Translations under genes and position numbers: made by a program
Source: Halomonas elongata
GTDB taxonomy: Bacteria; Pseudomonadota; Gammaproteobacteria; Pseudomonadales; Halomonadaceae
DNA: 64,000 nucleotides
Assembly (NCBI RefSeq): GCF_029081005.1
Contig: NZ_JAJQTQ010000017.1
Span: forward strand, 20,231 to 84,230
Direction of reading: 5' to 3'
Notes under the pieces: model-generated
Database searches by the model: none
What the model was told of the DNA's origin: nothing
What the model saw: the letters and a program-made list of their open reading frames with translations, nothing else
Shown: positions 27,035 to 36,124 of the stretch, in pieces
Layout: the number at the start of each line of letters is the position of its first letter
Numbering within the stretch: the stretch's first letter is position 1

Positions 27035-27879
27035 GCTTGCTCCGCAAGGCAGGCCTTGAGTTTGTCGGGAACCAGGTAATGTCGCTCCTCGACGTTGAAG
27101 CCATGGCCGCTGACCATCGCATGAAGGATCACGTTCTCGATGGCCACCGCCCCGCCTATCGACAGTTCGGTGATATTCGAACTGGCCAGGTCGCGGCTGT
27201 CGATGAGGATGACATGCCCCGGTCCGATGGCTTCGAGAATCCGGTTCGGGTGAATGATCACGGCGGCATCCTCGCCGAGTCCTACGCCCAGGTGCTCCGG
27301 GTTGCTCGCCCCGATTGCCATCAGGCGCGTGAAGCGCCCACGTTCGAGAAAATGGCTGTCGATGATGAGCCCATCGACGAAGCCGAGGCCGGAGGTCATG
27401 TTGACGGCCCCTTTTTGCAGGGCGTCTGCGGCGTTGCCGTCGTAGATCATGGTTCTTGACATCGCCGCTGCACCGGCACTGGTGCCGGCCACGACGGCAC
27501 CGTCCAGCAGGCGTTTGCGAATGGCATTCAGCGTTGCCGAGCCGCCCAGTACATTGGTCAGGCGCAACTGGTCGCCACCGGTAAAGAAGATCACGCCGCT
27601 TTGCTCGATCAGTTCGATATTGCCGGGGTCGGCGGCTTGCTGGCGGTTCTGGATGTCGAGTGCATGGACTCGGCTGGCGCCCAGGCGTGTAAATACAGCT
27701 TCGTAGTCGGGAAGTACCTGGTCGGGGATGCTGCTGGCGGTGGCGATGACGGCGACGTCGTCACTGCCGCTGGGGGCGAGAGCGAATACCTGCTTCAGAA
27801 TTTCGAGATCGGATGTCTTATCCTCGGCACCGCCGATCGCCACAATATGGCCACGTGTGACGGTCAGCTGAGAGGTCAT
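27031..27879 (-). CDS. cphB: Cyanophycinase
   Basis: A 282-residue S51-family serine hydrolase. The nucleophile is Ser134 in VVAGTSAGAAAM. FFTGGDQLRL and the DSHFLERGRF segment (about 174-183), with the catalytic histidine, match cyanophycinases. It cleaves cyanophycin to beta-Asp-Arg dipeptides. An AAGGA site lies just before the ATG. It is first in the operon and its stop overlaps the cphA start, so degradation and synthesis are made from one transcript. No export signal is visible, so it acts on the cell's own store. Confidence 0.95.
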   Translation of the reverse strand: MTSQLTVTRGHIVAIGGAEDKTSDLEILKQVFALAPSGSDDVAVIATASSIPDQVLPDYEAVFTRLGASRVHALDIQNRQQAADPGNIELIEQSGVIFFTGGDQLRLTNVLGGSATLNAIRKRLLDGAVVAGTSAGAAAMSRTMIYDGNAADALQKGAVNMTSGLGFVDGLIIDSHFLERGRFTRLMAIGASNPEHLGVGLGEDAAVIIHPNRILEAIGPGHVILIDSRDLASSNITELSIGGAVAIENVILHAMVSGHGFNVEERHYLVPDKLKACLAEQA

Positions 27880-28050
27880 AAGTCCTTTCGTCGCCTGGCG
27901 ACGCTTTTGAGGAAATAGCGAATCAATGGTCAGGGGGCAAGTCGATGAGTCGTCGGATGCCCCCTTCCTGTCTCACGGTATAGCAGCCATCCACCGGCGC
28001 GGCTAGGACAAACGCCTGATCAAATGTCGACGGGGATCGTCGGCGAGCGA

Positions 28051-28533
28051 TCAAGCCTGGCCCAGCAGCAGGTCGCCCTCGACGGGAATGAAGCGCGAGG
28101 CCGAGCGGATCAGGGCATCGGCGGTGAGGGCGGGGACACCGTAGACATCCACCTCGACACCGTGATCCTGGCGCAATTTGTCGACCAGCAGCGCGAAGTC
28201 GCCATCCCCGGAAGCCAGCACGACGACGTCTGCCTCGGCGGCATGCTCGATGGCATCCAGGGTGATGCCGACGTCCCAGTCGCCCTTGGCCGAGCCGTCG
28301 GCGCGCTGGATGAAGGGCTTGAGCCTCACCTCGAAGCCGATGGCACGCAGGATGTTCTGGAACTGGCGCTGCTTGGCATCCCCACGGTCGACGGCGTAGG
28401 CAATGGCCCGGCTTACCTGCCGCCCTTCGGTGGCTCGGGCCCAGAGCGCGTTGTAGTCGACGTTGCGTCGATGGACCTGGCGGCTGGTGTAGTAGAGGTT
28501 CTGGACGTCCAGCAGGATCAGTACCGTTTGCAT
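28051..28533 (-). CDS. NYN domain protein (LabA/DUF88 type)
   Basis: A 160-residue PIN-like NYN domain protein. LLDVQNLYYTSRQ at the start, KGDWDVGITLDAI in the middle and VVLASGDGDFALLVDKLR carry the acidic residues that bind metal in these nucleases. An RNase role is likely from the family, but targets are unknown. It precedes the cyanophycin operon by about 170 nt in the same direction, separated by a stretch where I see nothing special. Confidence 0.85.
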   Translation of the reverse strand: MQTVLILLDVQNLYYTSRQVHRRNVDYNALWARATEGRQVSRAIAYAVDRGDAKQRQFQNILRAIGFEVRLKPFIQRADGSAKGDWDVGITLDAIEHAAEADVVVLASGDGDFALLVDKLRQDHGVEVDVYGVPALTADALIRSASRFIPVEGDLLLGQA

Positions 28534-28551
28534 GCGGGCCCCTGATGGTTG

Positions 28552-28575
28552 CCGGGTGGCCGTGTGGCCACCCGG
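28552..28575 (-). terminator. Hairpin after the racemase-family gene
   Basis: CCGGGTGGCC and GGCCACCCGG form a perfect 10-bp stem with a GTGT loop, about 33 nt after the stop of the proline-racemase-fold gene. No T-run follows, so it is a weak intrinsic terminator or an RNA-stabilising hairpin. Confidence 0.4.
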
Positions 28576-28608
28576 GCGAGAAAGAACGCGCCGGCCGGTG
28601 CCGATGGT

Positions 28609-29673
28609 TCAGGTGGCGTCGTGGTGGTGTGAGTCGAGGATATGATGGAAGCTCCAGTCTTTGATCATGGGGTCCTCGGGGTTGATGATGATGTCGGAGC
28701 GTGCCAGGACGTAGCCCTTGCCGGTGATGGTGTTTTCCACGACCTGGTGGGTGCCTTCCTGGCGGGTACCGGTGAATTCGCCGATGAAGCCGGTCTCGCG
28801 CAGCGAGACGGTCTCGAGCTTGTCGCCCGGCTGGATGCGGGCTTCATGGTTCATCAGCGCCAGGCGGGCCGAGGTGCCGGTACCGGTGGTGCTGCGGCAG
28901 ATCACGCCGGGGTGGACGTAGGTCGCCGAGCGCGAACGATAGAAGTCGTCGGCGACCTGTTCCACCGGCCCCATGAAGTGCAGGAAGGGCAGGGGGCCGA
29001 CATCGCCCAGGGTGTAGTGGGAGAAGCCGCGTTCGGCCTGGATCGCCTCGACGATCTTGTGGGCGCATTCGGCGAGGCGACGCTCTTCTTCCTCGACCAG
29101 CATGAAGCCCAGCTCGGTGGCATCGACCAGGGCATAGAAGCCGCCGCTGTAGGCCACGCTGTAGGTCACGTCGCCGATCGAGGGCACGTGGATGCTGGCC
29201 TTGTGGGTGTCGATATAGCTGGGCAGGCCCTCGCAGGTGATGGCCTCGACCACGCCGTTCTCGATCAGCGCCTCGATCTGCACCAGCCCGGCGGGGGCCT
29301 CGAGCATGAAGCGCTGCCGGCCCTCCTGCTTGGGGACCAGGCCGGCCTCGAGCACCGCGGTAGCGGTACAGATGGTGTTGGAGCCGGAGTAGATGGGATA
29401 GCCCATCACTTCCATGATGATGTAGCCGGCTTCGGCCCGAGGGTCGCTGGCCGGCACGATCAGGTCCACGGACATTTCGGGGATGCCATAGGGCTCTTCG
29501 AGGAGCAGCTTGCGCAGCCCGTCGGCGTCGTCACGCAGGTATTCCATCTGCGCTCGCACGGTGTCGCCGGGCAAGGGGGTGATGCCGCCGAGCACGATGC
29601 GGCTGACATCGCCGCCGGCATGGGTGTCCATCAGGCGGATACCGAGTTCCTGTGGCCTGGGTGTCTGACTCAT
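28609..29673 (-). CDS. Proline racemase superfamily protein with Ser/Thr in place of both cysteines
   Basis: A 354-residue protein of the proline racemase fold, which includes proline racemase, 4-hydroxyproline 2-epimerase and trans-3-hydroxyproline dehydratase. The first catalytic motif, normally MCGHN, reads YSGSN, and the second, normally SPCGTGTSA, reads STTGTGTSA. Both catalytic cysteines are thus replaced by Ser and Thr. Racemisation by the usual two-cysteine route is unlikely; a dehydratase or another reaction is possible. The gene overlaps the dehydrogenase upstream by ATGA and follows it in the operon. Confidence 0.88.
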   Translation of the reverse strand: MSQTPRPQELGIRLMDTHAGGDVSRIVLGGITPLPGDTVRAQMEYLRDDADGLRKLLLEEPYGIPEMSVDLIVPASDPRAEAGYIIMEVMGYPIYSGSNTICTATAVLEAGLVPKQEGRQRFMLEAPAGLVQIEALIENGVVEAITCEGLPSYIDTHKASIHVPSIGDVTYSVAYSGGFYALVDATELGFMLVEEEERRLAECAHKIVEAIQAERGFSHYTLGDVGPLPFLHFMGPVEQVADDFYRSRSATYVHPGVICRSTTGTGTSARLALMNHEARIQPGDKLETVSLRETGFIGEFTGTRQEGTHQVVENTITGKGYVLARSDIIINPEDPMIKDWSFHHILDSHHHDAT

Positions 29674-30845
29674 TGGTGTCCCTCGAGGGCGTGGGGTGCG
29701 CCGTGCCGCGACCATTCGCTGTCCGGCACGATGACGATCTTGCCTAGATAGTTGCTGCCGCGATTGACGAAATAGCGTTCGGCGTCGTGCAACTCGGAGA
29801 GTTTGAAGGCGGCATGCAGTACCGGCTTGAGCTGGCCATCGCGAATCCAGGCGACCAGTTGTTCGGCTTCCTCGCGGGTACCGTGGGAAACGCCGAAGAT
29901 CTGCACCTGGTAGAGATAGATGCGGGTCCACATGATCTCGCTGACGTTGCCGCCGCTGGCCCCGGCGATGGAAAGCCGAGGGTAGCTGGCGCGGGCCTTC
30001 ATGTCGAAGATCATGGTGTCGATGAAGCGGTCCGTCATCTCGCCGCCGACCAGGTCCATTACCGCGTCGATGGGGGCGCCACCTGTCACGGCCTTGACCT
30101 GTTCGGTGAAATCGCTCATGTCGGAGCGATCGAGCACCGCTTCGGCGCCGAGATCCAGCAGAGGCTGGGCCTTGTCGCGCTGGCTCAAGGCATAGGGCAC
30201 GGCGCCGACGATCCGGCAGAGCTGGATGAGGGCGGTACCCACGCCACCACTGGCGCCCGTGACCAGGACGCGCTCGCCGGCCTTGATGCCCGCCGAGGTC
30301 ATCATGTGGTAGGCCGTCTGGTAGGAACACATGCCCATGGCGGCCAGTTCGGCATCGCTCAGCTCGGGGTTGGGCACGTGATGAAACTGATCGGACGGTA
30401 CGGCGACGTACTCGGCGTAGCCGCCGTCGGCGCCATGGCCGTAGTAGTCCGGTGTCAGGTTGATGTTGCGGCGTCCGTCGGCATAGAGATTGAAGTCCAG
30501 CAGGCCTCTCTCGCCGAGGCGCGATGCGTCGACGCCGTCACCCACGGCCACGACCTGGCCGACGATGTCGGCGCCCTGGATGCGCGGAAAGGTCAGGGTC
30601 GGCGAGCCCCCCATGGCGAAGGAGGCTACCTCACCCTTGTCCTTGGTGGGGTAGAGACCTTCGCGCGCCTTGCGGTCGGTGTTGTTCTTGGCCGTGGCGG
30701 TCACCTTGACCAGGACCTCACCGGTGGCGGGGCTCGGCGTGGCCACGTCCCGGTGATAGACCAGCTTGTCGATGTCGCCGTGTCCGGTCAGCAACATGGC
30801 CGACATGGTGGTGGGAACGGTCTCCGGCAGAGGGGTGAAACCCAT
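29670..30845 (-). CDS. Zinc-less medium-chain dehydrogenase/reductase
   Basis: A 391-residue MDR-family oxidoreductase of quinone-reductase type. The Rossmann motif GASGGVGTALIQLCRIVG is at about residue 193, and the catalytic domain has IQGADIVGQVVAVGDGVD. The cysteine sets for zinc are absent. It probably uses NADPH. It forms a two-gene unit with the racemase-fold protein, with a four-base stop/start overlap, and is divergent from an AraC-family gene 286 nt away. The substrate is unknown. Confidence 0.88.
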   Translation of the reverse strand: MGFTPLPETVPTTMSAMLLTGHGDIDKLVYHRDVATPSPATGEVLVKVTATAKNNTDRKAREGLYPTKDKGEVASFAMGGSPTLTFPRIQGADIVGQVVAVGDGVDASRLGERGLLDFNLYADGRRNINLTPDYYGHGADGGYAEYVAVPSDQFHHVPNPELSDAELAAMGMCSYQTAYHMMTSAGIKAGERVLVTGASGGVGTALIQLCRIVGAVPYALSQRDKAQPLLDLGAEAVLDRSDMSDFTEQVKAVTGGAPIDAVMDLVGGEMTDRFIDTMIFDMKARASYPRLSIAGASGGNVSEIMWTRIYLYQVQIFGVSHGTREEAEQLVAWIRDGQLKPVLHAAFKLSELHDAERYFVNRGSNYLGKIVIVPDSEWSRHGAPHALEGHQ

Positions 30846-31131
30846 CGGCGTGCTCCTCGCATTGGGTCATGAGTGGGTGGAGGTTCGGGGGATGTGAAGC
30901 GAGTGGTATAGAGCGCTGACAATAGCAAAGAACCGCAGGTCGGCCAGTGGGTTTTTTTTCCGATTTGCGGGCTCTGGATGGGGCGTTTTTTCGGTGCGTC
31001 TGGGGAGGGTGGCGATCACGATGACAGCGGCCACCAAGCGTTGATGCGGGTTGCCGAGAGCCGCTTGCACTGCTACCGGCACGGCGTCATGGTGAGGGGG
31101 TGTTCACCACCAGCATGCCGAGGTCCGCGCG

Positions 31132-31902
31132 ATGTCGCTGATCGATCTACGCGCCACCAATCTCGCACGCGAACATGTGGCCCATGCGCATGGACATCAT
31201 CAGCTGATCCTGGCGACCCGGGGCGCCACCGAGCTCTCCATCGAGGGCAATGGCGAGCGGATCACCGGCAGCCGAGGCTGCCTGATTCCCTGTGACCATC
31301 ACCATGAGTACCTGGGGGATGGGCAAAACCGTACCTTCGTGCTGGATATTCCCGTCGCCAGTCTGCCCGCGTTGCGTGATGCCAGCGAGATGGAGCGCCT
31401 GTTCGACCGCCCGCGCTTCTTCGGTGTACCGCCACGCCTGAATCGCCTGGCCGACAGCCTGATGCAGCAGCTCGAGTCGTGTCCGGCGTTGCACAGCGAG
31501 ATTGCCGCTCTCTTGCTGCGGGCGCTCTATCTGCACCTGGAGTCGCAACCCTTGTCCGAGCAGGGGGCGGCGTACGTGTCGGGACGCGATGGCCGGCTCG
31601 ACATGGGCCGCCTGGATGACTGGATCGACCGTCACCTGGCCGAGGAAATTCGCGTCGAGCATCTGGCCGCCCAGTGCGCGCTGAGCGTCGGACATTTCCA
31701 TGCCCGTTTCCGTGAATGCCTCGGCATGACGCCCCTGGCCTATGTCCAGCAGCGTCGTCTCGAGCACGCCCGGACACTGGTCAATCATAGTGGCCTGAGT
31801 CTCGGGCAGATCGCCTCTCTGGTAGGGTTCCGCGACCAGGGCAGCTTCTCGCGTGCCTATCGACGCGCCTTCGAGGCATCGCCGTCGAGCGAGCGGGGGT
31901 GA
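31132..31902 (+). CDS. AraC family regulator, cupin type
   Basis: A 256-residue protein. An N-terminal cupin-like sensor (HAHGHHQLILATRGATELSIEG, read in parts; SRGCLIPCDHHHEYLG) is followed by a C-terminal pair of helix-turn-helices (VEHLAAQCALSVGHFHARFRE and LGQIASLVGFRDQGSFSRAYRRAF, in parts). It lies between the leftward dehydrogenase/racemase pair and the rightward TRAP-amidohydrolase operon and may control either or both. The 286-nt gap before it and the 147-nt gap after it contain no clear operator that I could define. Confidence 0.9.
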   Translation: MSLIDLRATNLAREHVAHAHGHHQLILATRGATELSIEGNGERITGSRGCLIPCDHHHEYLGDGQNRTFVLDIPVASLPALRDASEMERLFDRPRFFGVPPRLNRLADSLMQQLESCPALHSEIAALLLRALYLHLESQPLSEQGAAYVSGRDGRLDMGRLDDWIDRHLAEEIRVEHLAAQCALSVGHFHARFRECLGMTPLAYVQQRRLEHARTLVNHSGLSLGQIASLVGFRDQGSFSRAYRRAFEASPSSERG

Positions 31903-32049
31903 ACCGAGACTTTGCGAGCCTGAGGCAAGGATTTCTCATTCACAGGCAAGCGCGAAGACGTATCGCTTCCTACATTGCTGTATAGACGTTCGTTCAGGGA
32001 GTCGGCTCCCGACGAACGAGAACAACAGCAAAAACGCGAGGACGATACG

Positions 32050-33126
32050 ATGCAGAGGAATTCACTTGCTCGCCTGGCGGCGCTTGCCGCCTTGCCGCTT
32101 GCCGTGGCCAGTGTTCAGGCACAGGCACAGTCCCACGAGATGGCCATTGCCACCCTGATCCCCGAGAATCTCGAGAACAACAGCATCTATCCGGCCCTGG
32201 TGCACTTCAAGGAACTGGTCGAGTCGCGCACCGAGGGTGACCTGGCGGTCAATATCTTCGGCGGCGGTCAGATGGGCTCCGAGGTGGAAACCGGCTCGCA
32301 GGTGCAGGCCGGCGGACGCGCCCTGCAATCGAGCGTGCTCACCTCCGGAGCGATGTCCTCCTTCTACGAGGACTACCAGATCGTGACGGCGCCCTTCCTG
32401 TTCGACAACTGGCGTCAGGCCTGGGCCTTCTTCGACAGCGAGTGGTTCGCGGACTTCATGTCCGGCGCCATCGAGGCGGCCGACATGCGCTATCTCGGCA
32501 CCTTCGACGACGGTGGCGGTTTCGTGGCCTTCACCAACAACGAGCGCCTGATCGAGACCGTCGAGGATCTCGAGGGGCTCAACATTCGCACCGAGGAAAA
32601 CCCAGCCCATGTGGCGACCATGAAGGCGCTGGGTGCCTCGGCCACACCCTTGCCCTGGGGCGAGCTGATCACCGCCCTGGAAACCGGCCTGGCCGATGGT
32701 CAGTTCAACGCGCCGGTGATCAATACCACCTATGGTCTGGACGAGGTGACCGATTACACCACCCTGACCGGCCATGTCTACAACAGCGCCTCCTGGGTGG
32801 TCAGCGAAGCCTGGTTCCAGGAACTGCCCGAAGAGTATCAACGCATCGTCACCGATGCGGCACGGGAGGCGGTAGCACTGAGTCACGGTGCTTCGGCGAT
32901 GCTCGCCACGGCCAGCTGGCAGGAGTCCTGCGAGCTGTTCGAGGAGTGCTACATCATGCCCATCGAGGAACGTCAGCGGATGGCCGAAATTGCCCGGCCG
33001 GCCTGGAAGGAATGGATTGTCGAGGACTTCGGTGCCGACGAGCAGCTGGTCGAGGACATGCTGGCCAAGGTGGAAGCGCTTCGCGATTCCCTGCCGGATG
33101 AGGCCTTCCAGCGTTACGGCCAGTAG
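32050..33126 (+). CDS. dctP: TRAP transporter substrate-binding protein (DctP family)
   Basis: A 358-residue periplasmic receptor. The signal peptide is MQRNSLARLAALAALPLAVA, then SVQAQAQS. The DctP signature is LEGLNIRTEENPAHVATMKALGA near residue 180, with the conserved Arg, and LADGQFNAPVINTTYGLDEV follows. GAGGA before the ATG supports the start; 25 earlier in-frame codons were rejected. It is the first gene of a nine-gene rightward operon (dctP, dctQ, dctM, HDAC-like, ridA, OCD-like, HDAC-like, aminotransferase). The solute is unknown but should be what the downstream enzymes use. Confidence 0.92.
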   Translation: MQRNSLARLAALAALPLAVASVQAQAQSHEMAIATLIPENLENNSIYPALVHFKELVESRTEGDLAVNIFGGGQMGSEVETGSQVQAGGRALQSSVLTSGAMSSFYEDYQIVTAPFLFDNWRQAWAFFDSEWFADFMSGAIEAADMRYLGTFDDGGGFVAFTNNERLIETVEDLEGLNIRTEENPAHVATMKALGASATPLPWGELITALETGLADGQFNAPVINTTYGLDEVTDYTTLTGHVYNSASWVVSEAWFQELPEEYQRIVTDAAREAVALSHGASAMLATASWQESCELFEECYIMPIEERQRMAEIARPAWKEWIVEDFGADEQLVEDMLAKVEALRDSLPDEAFQRYGQ

Positions 33127-33212
33127 GCGCGATATGCCGTGCGGCAGCAGTGGCGGGGCAGGACTCCGCCATTGTTGCCGTCCTTCTTCGCTCGTTCATC
33201 CGGGTATCGACC

Positions 33213-33758
33213 ATGCCGCTATTGACTCAGGCCCGTCGTCTCAGCGATGCCGTCAACCAGGCCGCCATTGTGGTCTGCGTGGCCTGCATCCTCGGCATGC
33301 TGGCCATTTCCTTCACGGGCTTTCTGTATACCTTGTTCACCGGTGGCGCCCTCAGCTGGACCTATTCGCTGGCCCGGTTGTTCCTGCCGTGGATCGGCAT
33401 GCTGTCGTCGACCATCGCCCTGCATGCCGGTGAGCATGTGGCCATGACATTGCTGATGCGGGTATTGCCCGAGGCTCTGATCAAGGTCGCCGCCGTGCTC
33501 ACCCTGGGGGTGATCGCGTTCTTCGCGCTGCTGGTGATCTGGTACGGCTGGGGCTTCTTCCAGAATGCCACTCAGGTCTACATGGTGTCGGATGCCATCC
33601 AGATCTCGCGCAAGTGGACGGCCGTTGCCGTGCCGCTGGCCGGGGTCATCTTCCTGTTGCATCTGGTACATGGCTTCAGCCTGCTGGAGCATTTCACCGA
33701 CGAGGCCGCGGTGATCGAGGAGGTGATCCACGGCCAGGACGAGGAATCCCGCTCATGA
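33213..33758 (+). CDS. dctQ: TRAP transporter small permease (DctQ family)
   Basis: A 181-residue protein with four predicted membrane helices and the LHAGEHVAMTLLMRVLP loop typical of DctQ. MPLLTQARRL was chosen as start because it places helix 1 at the usual position; the ribosome site is weak, and a start 21 codons upstream cannot be excluded. Its TGA overlaps the ATG of dctM. Confidence 0.9.
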   Translation: MPLLTQARRLSDAVNQAAIVVCVACILGMLAISFTGFLYTLFTGGALSWTYSLARLFLPWIGMLSSTIALHAGEHVAMTLLMRVLPEALIKVAAVLTLGVIAFFALLVIWYGWGFFQNATQVYMVSDAIQISRKWTAVAVPLAGVIFLLHLVHGFSLLEHFTDEAAVIEEVIHGQDEESRS

Positions 33759-35032
33759 CGCCCGCCATCATCGCCTTTGTCGTCGTTCTATTGATCGGTG
33801 CGCCGGTCGCCGTGGTCATGGCGATCTCCGGTGTCGCCGGCGTCTATTCGCTGGGCGGCGAGCGCCTGGTCGGCATCATCGCCGACCGCATGTTTTCCGG
33901 GGTCTCCGGCTACATGCTGATTGCCGTGCCGTACTTCATCTTTACCGCCGAGCTGATGAACCAGGGCGGGCTGACCCAGAAGCTGATTGCCTTCAACAAT
34001 GCCCTGTTCGGACGCATTCGCGGGGCCCTGTCCCATGTCAACGTCACGGTATCGCTGTTCTTCGCCGGCCTGACCGGGGCGGCCATCACCGACACCGTGG
34101 CGATCGGCAAGATCATGATCCCCGAGATGAAAAAGCAGGGATATGATGCCGAGTATGCCGCCGCCATCACGGCCTGCTCGTCGATCATCGGCCCGATCAT
34201 TCCTCCCAGCGTGGTGATGGTGGTCTATGCGACCCTGCTGCGCGACATCTCGGTGATCGACCTGTTCGCCGGCGGTATCCTGCCCGGCGTGCTCATGACA
34301 CTGGCGCTGCTGTTGACCAGCATCGTGCTGGCGTGGATGCGAGGCTATCCGAAGCAGGCCGGCACACCGGTTCGGGTGGCCATCCTGGCGTTCTTCTCGG
34401 CCTTGCCGGCCATGCTGGTGCCGTTGATCATCCTCGGCGGCATCCTCACGGGCATGACCACCATCACCGAGGCGTCCGGGTTTGCCGCCGTCTACGCGAT
34501 GTTCATCGGCGTGGTCTTCTACCGCAACCTGACCCTGAAGAAGATCTGGAATGCCCTGGTGACCACGGTGAAGTTCTCCGGCGTGGTGTTCTTCCTGCTG
34601 GCGACCTCGGCGGTACTCGGCTGGTTCGTGACACGCTCCGGCATCGCCCGGGAGGCCGCGACGCTCATCACCACGCTGAGTGACGTGCCCTTCGTGCAGA
34701 TCATGCTGGTATGCCTGCTGCTGATCGTGCTCGGCACGGTGATGGACGTGTTGCCGGCACTGGTGGTGATCGGTCCGGTGGTGGTCCCGGCCATGGTGTC
34801 GCTCGGCTTCGATCCGCTGCATTTCGCCATCGTCATGATCGTCACCTTGAACATCGCCAATGTCACGCCCCCCGTGGGCATGACCTTGATGACGGCGGCA
34901 CGTATCGCCGAGGTGCCTTATGAACGGGCGATCCTGGCCTCGTTGCCGTTCTACTGCGCCTTCATCGCCGTGGTGGTCCTGCTGGCGGCCTTCCCGTTCC
35001 TTTCCACCTGGATCCCCTCGCTGCTTGGCTGA
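33755..35032 (+). CDS. dctM: TRAP transporter large permease (DctM family)
   Basis: A 425-residue multi-helix permease. Landmarks are YMLIAVPYFIFTAELMNQGG, FFAGLTGAAITDTVAIGKIMIPEM, IIPPSVVMVVYATL, GMTTITEASGFAAVYA and ANVTPPVGMTLMTAARIA. The start overlaps the dctQ stop (ATGA), so they are coupled. It uses a sodium gradient, which suits a halophile. It is followed after 23 nt by the first amidohydrolase gene. Confidence 0.94.
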   Translation: MTPAIIAFVVVLLIGAPVAVVMAISGVAGVYSLGGERLVGIIADRMFSGVSGYMLIAVPYFIFTAELMNQGGLTQKLIAFNNALFGRIRGALSHVNVTVSLFFAGLTGAAITDTVAIGKIMIPEMKKQGYDAEYAAAITACSSIIGPIIPPSVVMVVYATLLRDISVIDLFAGGILPGVLMTLALLLTSIVLAWMRGYPKQAGTPVRVAILAFFSALPAMLVPLIILGGILTGMTTITEASGFAAVYAMFIGVVFYRNLTLKKIWNALVTTVKFSGVVFFLLATSAVLGWFVTRSGIAREAATLITTLSDVPFVQIMLVCLLLIVLGTVMDVLPALVVIGPVVVPAMVSLGFDPLHFAIVMIVTLNIANVTPPVGMTLMTAARIAEVPYERAILASLPFYCAFIAVVVLLAAFPFLSTWIPSLLG

Positions 35033-35055
35033 GGGACGATGCGAGGAGGCAGTGC

Positions 35056-36108
35056 ATGAGGCTTTTCTACCATCCCGACCAGGAACGTCATGCCCCGGAG
35101 CGCTTCCTGCTGCGGGGGAAGCCGGCGCCTTCTCCGGAAGGACCGGTGCGCGCTGAACTGCTGGCGGAAGGGCTGGCCGACGTCGGGATGTCGCTGACCG
35201 CCCCCGGCATCGTCGACAGCGAGCGTCTGAGGGCGCGGCTGGCGCGGATTCATACATCACGTTATCTCGACTTCCTGGCGACCATCCATGCCCGCTGGCA
35301 GGCGTTGCCGGATGCCGCCGAGATCGTCGCGCCCAATGTGCACCCCTGCGGCGGAGGCCATCATTACCCGCGTCATCCGGTCGGCCAGGCGGGCTGGCAC
35401 CTGCACGACATGGCCTGCCCGATCACCGCCGACAGCTTCGCCGGCATCCTGGCCAGCGCAGCCACGGCCCAGGCCGCGGCCGAGGCGGTCAATGGCAGCG
35501 AGCACCATGCCTATGCGCTGTGCCGGCCTCCCGGGCACCATGCAGGGCCGGACCGAGCCGGAGGGTTCTGTTTTCTCAATAACGCCGCCCTGGCGGCCAC
35601 GGTACTGCGCGAGAGTTTCGCCCGCGTGGCCATCGTCGATGTGGACCTGCACCACGGCAATGGTACCCAGGACATCTTCTATGCCCGCCATGATGTCTGG
35701 ACCGGATCGCTGCATGCCGATCCGGCGGATTTCTATCCCTTCTTCTGGGGCGGGGCCGACGAGACCGGCGAAGGGGAGGGCGAAGGGGCCAACGTCAATC
35801 TGCCGCTGCCCCTGGGCAGTGACGGCGCGGCCTTTCTCGACAGCCTGGAGACGTTACTCGGGCGACTCGACGATTACGCGCCCCAGGCCGTGGTGGTGGC
35901 GCTCGGCCTGGATGCTCACAAGGCCGATCCCCTGGCGGGTCTGGCCCTGGAGAGCGAGGATTTCACGGCGGTGGGGCGTCGGCTCGCTGCACTCAACCTG
36001 CCCACGGTGCTGGTGCAGGAGGGTGGCTATCCCACCGAATACCTGAGTCATAATCTGGCCGCCTTCATGGCCGGCTTCACCGGTGCCCGAGAGGGTGCCG
36101 ACCAATGA
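35056..36108 (+). CDS. Histone deacetylase-fold amidohydrolase (acetylpolyamine amidohydrolase-like), copy 1
   Basis: A 350-residue zinc deacetylase of the arginase/deacetylase fold. Present are RPPGHHAGPDRAGGFCFLNNAALAA (tandem active-site histidines), DVDLHHGNGTQ (Asp and His zinc ligands), GLDAHKADPLAGL (third ligand Asp) and EGGYPTEYL with the transition-state tyrosine. Bacterial members remove acetyl groups from acetylated polyamines or related amines. It is in the TRAP operon and, with a second such enzyme downstream, suggests that the imported solute carries an N-acyl group. The substrate is not determined. Confidence 0.9.
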   Translation: MRLFYHPDQERHAPERFLLRGKPAPSPEGPVRAELLAEGLADVGMSLTAPGIVDSERLRARLARIHTSRYLDFLATIHARWQALPDAAEIVAPNVHPCGGGHHYPRHPVGQAGWHLHDMACPITADSFAGILASAATAQAAAEAVNGSEHHAYALCRPPGHHAGPDRAGGFCFLNNAALAATVLRESFARVAIVDVDLHHGNGTQDIFYARHDVWTGSLHADPADFYPFFWGGADETGEGEGEGANVNLPLPLGSDGAAFLDSLETLLGRLDDYAPQAVVVALGLDAHKADPLAGLALESEDFTAVGRRLAALNLPTVLVQEGGYPTEYLSHNLAAFMAGFTGAREGADQ

Positions 36109-36124
36109 TCGCGAGAGGAACGAG

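Noticed and set aside
24989..27079. Rightward ORF of 696 codons opposite cphA
   Set aside because: Antisense shadow of cyanophycin synthetase with no recognisable motifs.
31958..31986. TATAGA box as a promoter for the TRAP-deacetylase operon
   Set aside because: No acceptable -35 at the right distance, so the promoter could not be defined.
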